From an uncultured Clostridia bacterium (GTDB lineage Bacteria; Bacillota; Clostridia; Oscillospirales; Ruminococcaceae), in contig CANQVG010000012.1 of NCBI GenBank assembly GCA_947627235.1, forward strand, positions 1 through 56,862: DNA of 56,862 nt, given 5' to 3'. The number at the start of each line of letters is the position of its first letter. Within the stretch, counting starts at the first letter, position 1. The notes beneath the pieces were generated by a model. The model saw only the letters and a list, made by a program, of their open reading frames with translations. It had not been told where the DNA came from and did not search any database. Positions 34,534 to 41,732 of this stretch are shown one piece after another. The translations under genes and the position numbers were made by a program.

Positions 34534-34610
34534 GTCGCTATAGCTCAGCAGGATAGAGCGGCCGCCTCCTAAGCGGCAGGCCGGAGGTTCGAATCCTCTT
34601 AGCGACGCCA
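34534..34610 (+). tRNA. tRNA-Arg (anticodon CCT)
   Basis: The acceptor GTCGCTA pairs with TAGCGAC, discriminator G and CCA are encoded. The anticodon stem is GCCGC/GCGGC with loop CTCCTAA, giving anticodon CCT (arginine AGG). The T loop has TTCGAAT. A consensus promoter precedes it. Confidence 0.96.
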
Positions 34611-34636
34611 CTTTATTTTCGATTTTTTGCAAAAAA

Positions 34637-35167
34637 TTGAAAAGAGTTTTGTTTTTTTATTACGTACACTATTTGTTACTCAAGATGATTGCAAATACTC
34701 GGTATTATTACATGTTTGAATGGATAATGATGATGAAAAGGGAAAAGACAAGGCTGCCAATTTTTTACAGGATCATGGCGTTTATAGGTAAGTATGCTTA
34801 TATATTTGCTGCGTTTTCAGTAATATATATGCTTACCGTAGTTATTTGTGATAAAGTAATTTATAATCGTCCCATACTTGGAAGATGGGTAGAACTTATT
34901 GTTGCTTTAGTCCAAAGTGCTCCTTGGGTTTTAGTGCTGCGTATTGTAATCAAACGACGTGTATTTAGCCGTGACCAATTGAATTTGTTCTTTGCGTTTT
35001 ATTTAATCGTTCTTCTGTTCACTATTGTTTTCATTTTTATGACCTATTTAGACACTGGAGAGTTGAAATATGCTTTCAGCAGCCCTGTTATGCTTATTAC
35101 AATGTTGCTACTGTCAAAATACAATCAACAGATTGCTAACAAAGGCGAAGATCTTGACGAAAACTAA
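34637..35167 (+). CDS. Unknown membrane protein, AT-rich
   Basis: A reading frame of 176 residues starting at TTG 34637. The true start may be later, for example the ATG at 34712 (MFEWIMMMKREK), since no start has a strong ribosome site. The protein has about four transmembrane helices: YAYIFAAFSVIYMLTVVIC, WVELIVALVQSAPWVLVLR, LFFAFYLIVLLFTIVFIFM and SSPVMLITMLLLSKY. Family not recognised. It directly follows tRNA-Arg and is clearly richer in A+T than the flanking genes, with codons such as AAA, TTT and ATA prominent, so it may have been acquired at the tRNA. A hairpin terminator follows. Confidence 0.6.
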   Translation: MKRVLFFYYVHYLLLKMIANTRYYYMFEWIMMMKREKTRLPIFYRIMAFIGKYAYIFAAFSVIYMLTVVICDKVIYNRPILGRWVELIVALVQSAPWVLVLRIVIKRRVFSRDQLNLFFAFYLIVLLFTIVFIFMTYLDTGELKYAFSSPVMLITMLLLSKYNQQIANKGEDLDEN

Positions 35168-35179
35168 TAAGATTATTTT

Positions 35180-35206
35180 AGCCGCCCTTTGGGGCGGCTG
35201 CTCTTT
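35180..35206 (+). terminator. Terminator after AT-rich membrane gene
   Basis: AGCCGCC and GGCGGCT pair across CTTTGG, followed by CTCTTTT. Confidence 0.75.
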
Positions 35207-35220
35207 TATATAATCATATC

Positions 35221-35243
35221 AAGAGCCACCAAGCTCTTTTTAT
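35221..35243 (+). terminator. Second hairpin with T-run
   Basis: AAGAGC and GCTCTT flank a six-base loop and are followed by TTTATT. It may be a back-up terminator. The bases from here to 35335 hold no gene. Confidence 0.5.
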
Positions 35244-35335
35244 TGTCCTACGAAAACCACCTGTAGAGTCCGGCGGTTATGATTTATGCTGTGCATTTCA
35301 AAGCCGCCCAAGCTCATTGAAAAGCAGTGCTTTCA

Positions 35336-36463
35336 TTAACTCAGGTACTTAATTCCGAACATAAACGCGAGCAGGATAAAGAGAAACCCGAAGTTGAAAG
35401 CCGAGAAGTATTCAACGTAGTATTTCGCGTGGTGCGGGTGGTGCTTCGTGTATTCCCTGAAAGTTATAAGTGAGGCGAGCGAGGCTATCAGAGTGCCGAT
35501 ACCGCCGATGTTTACGCCTACGAGCAGGTCGGGGTAGTTATCGGTAAACTGTGAAAGGAGTATCGCCGAGGGGACGTTTGAGATGCACTGACAGGAAACC
35601 ACGCTGAACAAAAGCGTACTCTGTTCTAAAAGCGATGAGAAGAAGCCGCGCACAGCTTCGATTCGCGCCATATTTCCGGCAAAAATGAAGAAAAACACAA
35701 ATGTAAGCAGCAGCGGGTAGTCCACCATTTTAAGGGCTTTGCGGTCGGCAAAAATCAGCACTCCCGGTATTACGATAAGTCCTATCCAGTAGGGTATCCC
35801 GCGGAAAACTATCGCTATGGCAAGCAGAAAAAGCATAAGATATAGCGCGGTGCGTTTCGGTTCGAGCGTCAGCTTTTCCTCTTCAAAGCGCATCGGTTCG
35901 TTTTTTACAAAGACAATGCAGCATAGAGTTATCAGCGTGACCGAAAGCAGAAAGGGCGGAGCCATTATCGACATAAATTCGCCGACGGGTATCTGAAATT
36001 TCGTGTAAAGATAGAGGTTCTGAGGATTGCCGAACGGGGTCAGCATACCGCCGAGGTTTGCGGCGATATTTTGCATAATAAATGTAAACGCCATATATTT
36101 GCGCTTGCGCGATGCGGTCAGCACAAAATATCCGAGCGGAAGAAAAGTCAGAAGCGCCATATCGTTGGCAATCAGCATTGAGCCGATGAAGGTGATATAC
36201 ACGAGCGCAAGTATGCAAAGGCGCGCGTTCTTGAAACGCTCGACTATCTTTTCGGCGAGGACGTAGAAAAAGTTGACGTTTTTCAGCGCGCATACCACCG
36301 CGAGAACGCAGAAAAGGCAGGTCAGCGTCTTGAAGTCGAAATAGCCTATGTATTCGCGGTCGGGCGGGACTATTATCCCTGTGATTAAAGCAGCGCAAAG
36401 AGCTACGAACATCACGGTGTTTTTCTGAACAAAAGTTTTGAGCTTCATAAGTGAAGTCTTCAT
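35336..36463 (-). CDS. Anion permease, ArsB/CitMHS/SLC13-like
   Basis: A 375-residue transporter with about ten to eleven hydrophobic segments, of the ion-transporter superfamily that includes ArsB and citrate or dicarboxylate carriers. Two characteristic re-entrant regions are visible: SMLIANDMALLTFLPLGYFV with NIAANLGGMLTPFGNPQNLY, and CQCISNVPSAILLSQF with GVNIGGIGTLIASLASL. The Asn-Pro and Gly-rich turns are family hallmarks. No ArsR, ArsA or metabolic neighbour points to a substrate. I prefer the ATG at 36463, which has AAGAGGG at 7-base spacing, over the ATG two codons earlier. Confidence 0.8.
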   Translation of the reverse strand: MKTSLMKLKTFVQKNTVMFVALCAALITGIIVPPDREYIGYFDFKTLTCLFCVLAVVCALKNVNFFYVLAEKIVERFKNARLCILALVYITFIGSMLIANDMALLTFLPLGYFVLTASRKRKYMAFTFIMQNIAANLGGMLTPFGNPQNLYLYTKFQIPVGEFMSIMAPPFLLSVTLITLCCIVFVKNEPMRFEEEKLTLEPKRTALYLMLFLLAIAIVFRGIPYWIGLIVIPGVLIFADRKALKMVDYPLLLTFVFFFIFAGNMARIEAVRGFFSSLLEQSTLLFSVVSCQCISNVPSAILLSQFTDNYPDLLVGVNIGGIGTLIASLASLITFREYTKHHPHHAKYYVEYFSAFNFGFLFILLAFMFGIKYLS

Positions 36464-36593
36464 AGTCATTCCCTCTTAAAAAGATTCGCAAACAACGGTA
36501 TTTTACTACTTTTCAATCAGGAAAGCAATATCATTTGCTGACAAATTTTGCAGAACTTAAAGGGCGAAAAATATTAAAAATTTACTGTTTGTA

Positions 36594-36622
36594 TTGCCTT
36601 TGACGGAGTTATGGGTTATAAT
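36594..36622 (+). promoter_or_regulatory. trkH-trkA promoter
   Basis: TTGCCT at 36594-36599 and TATAAT at 36617-36622 with a 17-base spacer. Confidence 0.75.
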
Positions 36623-36654
36623 AGATATGATTTTACAAACGGACGGTGATTACA

Positions 36655-37980
36655 GTGCCGATAATTAAAAAAATGACGTCGTCTCAGATAATAATTCTCG
36701 GTTTTGCCGCCGTGATACTTCTGGGTTCGCTTCTTCTGATGCTCCCGATATCCACACGCGGAGAGGGCGGTGCGAGCTTTGCCGACGCCATATTCACGTC
36801 GACCTCTGCTGTGTGCGTGACTGGGCTTGTGGTTCAGGACACCGCCACATACTGGTCCGGATTCGGACAGGCTGTGGTTCTGCTGCTCATTCAGATAGGC
36901 GGAATGGGAATAGTCACTTTTGCGGTGGCGTTTGCCTCCTTTTCCGGAAAGCGCATAAGTCTTAAACAGCGCAGCACTATGCAGGAGGCTATCTCGGCTC
37001 ACCGCATCGGCGACGTTGTAAGGCTAACCGGATTTATACTTAAGCTTACCGCGATATTTGAGCTTGGCGGTGCGGTGATTATGGCGCCGTCTTTCTGCCG
37101 GGAGTTCGGTGCAGCCAAGGGGATATGGTACAGTGTGTTTCACTCTGTATCGGCGTTCTGCAACGCCGGTTTTGACCTTATGGGCGCCAAGGAACCCTTT
37201 TCCTCGCTTACATATTTCCGTGCCGACCCGCTTGTAAACATAGCGGTTATGGCGCTTATCACGATAGGCGGCATCGGCTTTTTGACATGGGACGATATAA
37301 GAACCAATAAATTTCATTACAGAAGATACAGTATGCAGAGCAAGGTTATATTTACTACATCGGCGCTGCTGGTGATGTTCCCCGCGGTATACTTTTTCTT
37401 CGGGGAGCTTTCGGAACTGCCGCTCGGAGAGAGAATCGCCGAATCGCTGTTTCAGTCGGTGACTACGAGAACAGCCGGCTTCAATACCGCGAATCTCAAC
37501 GCGTTCAGTGAAGTCGGCATAGCCGTGATGATAATACCGATGCTCGTAGGCGGTTCGCCCGGCTCCACCGCCGGAGGAATGAAAACCACCACTCTTGCGG
37601 TGCTTGTCTCGACAGCGGTGTCGGTGTTCAGAAGAAAGGAACACACCCATTTCTTCGGCAGAAGAACCGACGAGGATACCGTGCGAAGCGCCTCGACGAT
37701 TCTGACTATGTATCTGACGCTTTTTGTGGGCGGCGGACTTATAATCAGCCGCGTTGAACAGCTTCCGCTGCTCACCTGCCTCTTTGAGACCGCTTCGGCG
37801 GTCGGAACCGTTGGACTTACTCTCGGCATAACGCCGACACTCGGCCACCTTTCAAGGGCGATACTCATTCTTCTGATGTATCTCGGACGCGTCGGCGGAC
37901 TGACGCTGATATTCGCGGCGCTTTCGGGAACTCAGGGTAATACCGCAAGATTTCCTCAGGAAAAACTGACAATAGGATAG
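36655..37980 (+). CDS. Potassium uptake channel, TrkH/KtrB family
   Basis: Membrane subunit of a K+ uptake system with four M1-P-M2 repeats, 441 residues. Each repeat shows its pore loop and filter glycine: STSAVCVTGLVVQ, HSVSAFCNAGFDLMG, QSVTTRTAGFNT and ETASAVGTVGLTLG. The length fits KtrB rather than the longer enterobacterial TrkH. I use the GTG at 36655 (MPIIKKMTSSQ), which has GGACGG upstream; an earlier in-frame GTG at 36646 would add three residues. The regulatory TrkA-type gene follows after 10 bases. Confidence 0.92.
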   Translation: MPIIKKMTSSQIIILGFAAVILLGSLLLMLPISTRGEGGASFADAIFTSTSAVCVTGLVVQDTATYWSGFGQAVVLLLIQIGGMGIVTFAVAFASFSGKRISLKQRSTMQEAISAHRIGDVVRLTGFILKLTAIFELGGAVIMAPSFCREFGAAKGIWYSVFHSVSAFCNAGFDLMGAKEPFSSLTYFRADPLVNIAVMALITIGGIGFLTWDDIRTNKFHYRRYSMQSKVIFTTSALLVMFPAVYFFFGELSELPLGERIAESLFQSVTTRTAGFNTANLNAFSEVGIAVMIIPMLVGGSPGSTAGGMKTTTLAVLVSTAVSVFRRKEHTHFFGRRTDEDTVRSASTILTMYLTLFVGGGLIISRVEQLPLLTCLFETASAVGTVGLTLGITPTLGHLSRAILILLMYLGRVGGLTLIFAALSGTQGNTARFPQEKLTIG

Positions 37981-37990
37981 GAGAATTGCT

Positions 37991-38638
37991 ATGAAATCAA
38001 TATTGCTCATAGGACTCGGCAGATTCGGGAAACACATCGCTTTAGAGCTAAATAAGCTCGGTCATGAGGTTATGGCAGTCGACGAAAATGAGGAGAGGGT
38101 AAACTCGGTGCTTCAGTATGTTACAAGCGCCCAGATAGGCGACAGCACGAACAGAAGCTTTCTTGAATCCCTCGGGATAAAGAGCTTCGACGCCTGCATC
38201 GTCACCATCGGCGATAACTTCCAGAGCTCTCTCGAAACTGCGTCGCTTCTAAAGGAGCTTGGCGCGAAAAAGGTCATAGCGAGGGCGTCGCGCGGGGTTC
38301 AGGAGAAATTTTTGCTGCGCAACGGCGCCGACGAGGTGGTCTATCCCGAAAAGCAACTTGCCGCGTGGACGGCAATCCGCTGCACGTCGGATCATATTTT
38401 AGACTATATCGAGCTTGATGACGGCTACTCCATATTCGAGCTTGCGATACCCGAAGAATGGTACAACAAGACCATAGGTCAGCTTGACATCCGCAAAAAA
38501 TACGGGATAAACATTCTCGGAGTCCGCGACTTCGGGAAGCTGAATATGAACGTGACCGCCGATACTCTGCTCGACACAGAAAGCTCGGTACTTGTACTCG
38601 GCGAACAGAGGGCGATACAAAAGTGCTTTAAAATTTGA
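37991..38638 (+). CDS. Potassium uptake regulatory protein, TrkA/KtrA family
   Basis: Cytoplasmic gating subunit of the K+ channel encoded just upstream. The 215-residue protein has an RCK-N Rossmann domain beginning SILLIGLGRFGKHIALELNK, with acidic EDEN-type residues binding the nucleotide ribose (MAVDENEERVN), and a C-terminal RCK-C domain from about residue 135. Length and single RCK unit match KtrA. Family members form an octameric ring that opens the channel with ATP and, in some, respond to cyclic di-AMP. The ATG at 37991 follows AGGAGAA. A terminator ends the operon. Confidence 0.92.
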   Translation: MKSILLIGLGRFGKHIALELNKLGHEVMAVDENEERVNSVLQYVTSAQIGDSTNRSFLESLGIKSFDACIVTIGDNFQSSLETASLLKELGAKKVIARASRGVQEKFLLRNGADEVVYPEKQLAAWTAIRCTSDHILDYIELDDGYSIFELAIPEEWYNKTIGQLDIRKKYGINILGVRDFGKLNMNVTADTLLDTESSVLVLGEQRAIQKCFKI

Positions 38639-38654
38639 GCCAGAACTCAGAAAT

Positions 38655-38691
38655 AACCCCGCCGCTCCTAAAACGGAGGACGGGGTTTTTG
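38655..38691. terminator. Terminator between trkA-type gene and DUF3237 gene
   Basis: AACCCCG (38655-38661) pairs with CGGGGTT (38681-38687), with an inner CTCC/GGAG helix and a T-run on the forward strand. Confidence 0.85.
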
Positions 38692-38723
38692 AGTAATCCT
38701 AAAGATTTAATTGCGGATGCGCG

Positions 38724-39443
38724 TCAGTCATTATGTATTCTGTAGACGTTTACGGAAACTCCGCCGTCAACAGGAACCACTATAGCGCGCAGGTCATATT
38801 CCTGCCAGTCTGCGAGCGCCTTACTGTCGGTGATAATTGTCGGGACGCAGAGGTCGAGCGCCGGACCGTTGTTCTCAATGAAGATGCTGCAGGACTGACC
38901 CTTGTAATCCTTGCCCTTGAGCATATATCTTGCCGAGAACATAACGCCGCCGTCGTTGGGCGCGTATTTTTGGGTGTCGCAGCCGGTGCCGACTATATCG
39001 CCTTTGAAGTAGTAGCCGTCGGTGCTTCCGGTGAAAGGAATCATATTGACTCCGCCCGCGTCGGAAAATACTCCTGCCGCAGCCTGAGTTTTGACGTCTA
39101 CGGTCATAAGGTACTCAAGCAGGACTATTTCCTCGTCCTCGGCAATGGTGAGATTCTTGGCGCGCTTTTTGGCTTCGGTTTTTGTTTTGACAGGATTCCA
39201 CTGAGTGGCGTTACCCATATGGTCGTCGCCGGTGTTGGGCGAGAAGAATACGTTTACCGGCTTTTTAACGGTTTCTTCTTCCTCTTCCTTCTCGTCATTT
39301 TCGGCTTCGGTCTGCTGTGAATTTTCAGCGGGGTCGTTCTTTGCGTTCTTGCCGCCGTCAATCGCCTGTGCCACCGCGGTTCCGGCAAAGAAGCACGCAG
39401 CCGCTATCAAAATCGCAGTAACCGCTATTATTGCTTTTTTCAT
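38724..39443 (-). CDS. Exported DUF3237-like protein
   Basis: A 239-residue exported protein. The N-terminus MKKAIIAVTAILIAAACFFA is a signal or anchor helix, followed by an acidic linker (NDEKEEEEET, about residues 35-65). The rest resembles DUF3237: VNMIPFTGSTDGYYFKGDIV, a GTGCDTQ turn, VMFSARYMLKGKDYKG and SCSIFIENNG, then TDSKALADW. This family has no established activity; some members have been annotated as isomerase or binding proteins without proof. It lies next to secreted glycosidases and may act with them, which is only an inference. The ATG at 39443 has an AAGGAG site; promoter at 39486-39514. Confidence 0.65.
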   Translation of the reverse strand: MKKAIIAVTAILIAAACFFAGTAVAQAIDGGKNAKNDPAENSQQTEAENDEKEEEEETVKKPVNVFFSPNTGDDHMGNATQWNPVKTKTEAKKRAKNLTIAEDEEIVLLEYLMTVDVKTQAAAGVFSDAGGVNMIPFTGSTDGYYFKGDIVGTGCDTQKYAPNDGGVMFSARYMLKGKDYKGQSCSIFIENNGPALDLCVPTIITDSKALADWQEYDLRAIVVPVDGGVSVNVYRIHND

Positions 39444-39485
39444 AAAAATGCTCCTTTCTTTTTCCGTAAAATATTCTGTAAAAGC

Positions 39486-39514
39486 ATTTTAGCATATTTT
39501 TATAAAATATTGAA
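39486..39514 (-). promoter_or_regulatory. Promoter of DUF3237-like gene
   Basis: On the reverse strand TTCAAT (39514-39509) and TAAAAT (39491-39486) are 17 bases apart, with a TG extended -10. Confidence 0.6.
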
Positions 39515-39586
39515 TGATGAATAGCAAGATAGCGTTGATAAATAGTAATAGGTTTTTCAAAGCGCGGTAAACACGTCATTTATGAC

Positions 39587-39615
39587 TTGAAAAGAAGTTT
39601 TAATGATGCTATAAT
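39587..39615 (+). promoter_or_regulatory. Promoter of GH30-type gene
   Basis: TTGAAA at 39587-39592 and TATAAT at 39610-39615 with a 17-base spacer and a TG extended -10. Confidence 0.8.
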
Positions 39616-39663
39616 TTTTGCAGAGCAAAAGGCTCAAACCTGACCTGAAAGGCGGAAATTAAA

Positions 39664-41682
39664 ATGAAAAAATATTATATGAAAAGAGTTGTTTGTTTAA
39701 TGCTTAGTCTGAGCATTGCCGCGATGATGGCCGGCTGTGCCGGAGGTAACGCCGGCTCCGAAGGAACTTTGCCGGAGGTGACCGAGGAATACGTCGACCC
39801 ATCTCTCATAGTGACGCCGGACAGCGTTCAGATCGACACGGAAGTTACGGTCTCACCGCTTAACGCTTCCAAGCAAAACGGCGGAATATTCGAAGGCTGG
39901 GGAACGAGTCTCTGCTGGTGGGCAAACAGACTCGGCTATTCCGACAGTCTCGCCCAGCAGGCGGCGGACCTTTTCTTCGGGGAAGACGGTCTGAAAATGA
40001 ATATTATGAGGTATAATATCGGCGGAGGCGACGACCCTTCGCACACCCACATTACGAGAACCGACTCTATGGTTCCCGGCTGGCTCAAGGAGGAGAACGG
40101 CGAATATGTCTATGACTACACCGCCGACTACAATCAGCTCAATGTTTTGGACCGCTGTGTGAAGGCTGCGGGCGATAACGCCATAGTAGAGGTGTTTTCA
40201 AACTCCCCGCCATACTTTATGACGGTCAGCGGATGCTCGTCCGGAGGTGTCGATTCCAATAAGAACAACCTTAAGGACGATTCCTATGAGGAGTTTGCGG
40301 AATATCTCGCGCACGTCACCGACTATATTCAGAACAAGCTCGGCATAGAGGTCACAAGCGTGTCGCCTATGAACGAGCCGAATACCAACTTCTGGGGAGC
40401 CTACAGCTATAAGCAGGAGGGCTGCCATTTCGACGCCGGAGAGGCGCAGTCTAAGATAATCGAGCTGACCGCCGAGGCGCTGAAGAAGTATGACCTTGAC
40501 AACGTTATCATAGCGGCGAGCGACGAGACATCGACCGAGCTTCAGATTCAGGAGTACAACGCTTATTCCGACGCCGCGAAAAAAGTAATCGGAAGAATCA
40601 ATACCCACACATATAATCCCACGAGGGCGGGCGAACTGGGTGCGCTTGCCCGTGAGGAAAACTTCAAGCTCTGGATGAGCGAGGTAGACGGCAACGGCAC
40701 TTCGGGCGAAAATGCCGGAGAAATGAGCGCCGCTATATGGTTCGGTCAGAAGATAATTTCGGATATGAACTCCCTCACCCCCGCCGCGTGGGTCATGTGG
40801 CAGGCAATAGACAAGCACATCTGCGCCGAGGGCTATCTCGGACGTCAGGATTCGGGTATGATAGATATAAACACCGGGTACTGGGGTCTTGCCGTAGCCG
40901 ACCACGACAACGACGATATAATCCTTACTCAAAAATATTATGCTATGGGTCAGTTTTCCCGCTTTATCCGCCCGGGCTACACGGTTATAAGCACCGGTGA
41001 GGACTCAATAGCCGCTTACGACTCCGACAGCGGAATGCTCGTCATAGTTGCAATTAACCCGACGGCTGCGGATAAGACCGCAAACTTCGACCTTTCGCAG
41101 TTTGAGTCGGTTGGGCGCAGGGTAAGCGTGACCCGCACGAGCGGAAGCACAGCCGACGGCGAACAGTGGGCGGAACTTGACGACATATATACTTACGACG
41201 GCGGTTTTGTGGCTGAGCTAAAGGCAAATTCCATCACCACTTATGTGCTTAACAACGCAAAGGCAGGAAATGTGAATCTTGACGAGATTTCAATCAAAAA
41301 GGCGAAAATAACCGGTTCCGCCGCGTGGAACAACGGTTCCGACACGGTTGAAAAAGTAATCGACGGAAATATAGATACTTTCTTCGACGGCGTAGCTGAC
41401 GGCTGGCTCGAAATCGACCTCGGCAAAGCCGTGGAGTTTGACGCTGTTGCGTATGCTCCGAGAAGCGGGTTTGCCGGAAGAATGCTCGGCGGCAAGTTCT
41501 ACGGCTCGGATAACGGCAAGGACTGGACTGAGCTTTATGAGATAAAATCGTCGCCCGCGACAGGCTGGAATTTCGCGATGCTCAGGGGCAGTAAATACCG
41601 CTATATCCGTTACGACGTGCCGTCGGGCGGAGGAGATCATCTTTGCAATATCGCCGAAATAAAGCTATATAAACTAAAGTAA
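39664..41682 (+). CDS. GH30-family glycosidase lipoprotein with discoidin-like CBM
   Basis: A 672-residue surface lipoprotein: signal sequence with lipobox MMAGC (Cys25), then a short linker and a (beta/alpha)8 GH30-type domain starting IFEGWGTSLCWWANRLGYSD. The acid/base is Glu238 in SPMNEPN and the nucleophile Glu340 in LWMSEVDG. The GWGTSLCWWANR opening is, to my knowledge, typical of the endo-beta-1,6-galactanase branch. A beta-sandwich follows to about residue 530. The last 130 residues (VEKVIDGNIDTFFDG, GWLEIDLGKAVEFDAVAY, YRYIRYDVPS) form an F5/8 type C/CBM32 domain. Likely target is a beta-1,6-linked galactan such as plant arabinogalactan. Own promoter and terminator. Confidence 0.85.
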   Translation: MKKYYMKRVVCLMLSLSIAAMMAGCAGGNAGSEGTLPEVTEEYVDPSLIVTPDSVQIDTEVTVSPLNASKQNGGIFEGWGTSLCWWANRLGYSDSLAQQAADLFFGEDGLKMNIMRYNIGGGDDPSHTHITRTDSMVPGWLKEENGEYVYDYTADYNQLNVLDRCVKAAGDNAIVEVFSNSPPYFMTVSGCSSGGVDSNKNNLKDDSYEEFAEYLAHVTDYIQNKLGIEVTSVSPMNEPNTNFWGAYSYKQEGCHFDAGEAQSKIIELTAEALKKYDLDNVIIAASDETSTELQIQEYNAYSDAAKKVIGRINTHTYNPTRAGELGALAREENFKLWMSEVDGNGTSGENAGEMSAAIWFGQKIISDMNSLTPAAWVMWQAIDKHICAEGYLGRQDSGMIDINTGYWGLAVADHDNDDIILTQKYYAMGQFSRFIRPGYTVISTGEDSIAAYDSDSGMLVIVAINPTAADKTANFDLSQFESVGRRVSVTRTSGSTADGEQWAELDDIYTYDGGFVAELKANSITTYVLNNAKAGNVNLDEISIKKAKITGSAAWNNGSDTVEKVIDGNIDTFFDGVADGWLEIDLGKAVEFDAVAYAPRSGFAGRMLGGKFYGSDNGKDWTELYEIKSSPATGWNFAMLRGSKYRYIRYDVPSGGGDHLCNIAEIKLYKLK

Positions 41683-41694
41683 GAATATAAAAAT

Positions 41695-41726
41695 AACGGG
41701 GAGTAAAATCTCCCCGTTGTTTTTTA
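41695..41726. terminator. Terminator between convergent GH30 and GH98 genes
   Basis: AACGGGGAG and CTCCCCGTT pair over a six-base loop. The forward strand has a T-run, the reverse strand a shorter one. Confidence 0.88.
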
Positions 41727-41732
41727 TGCTTT

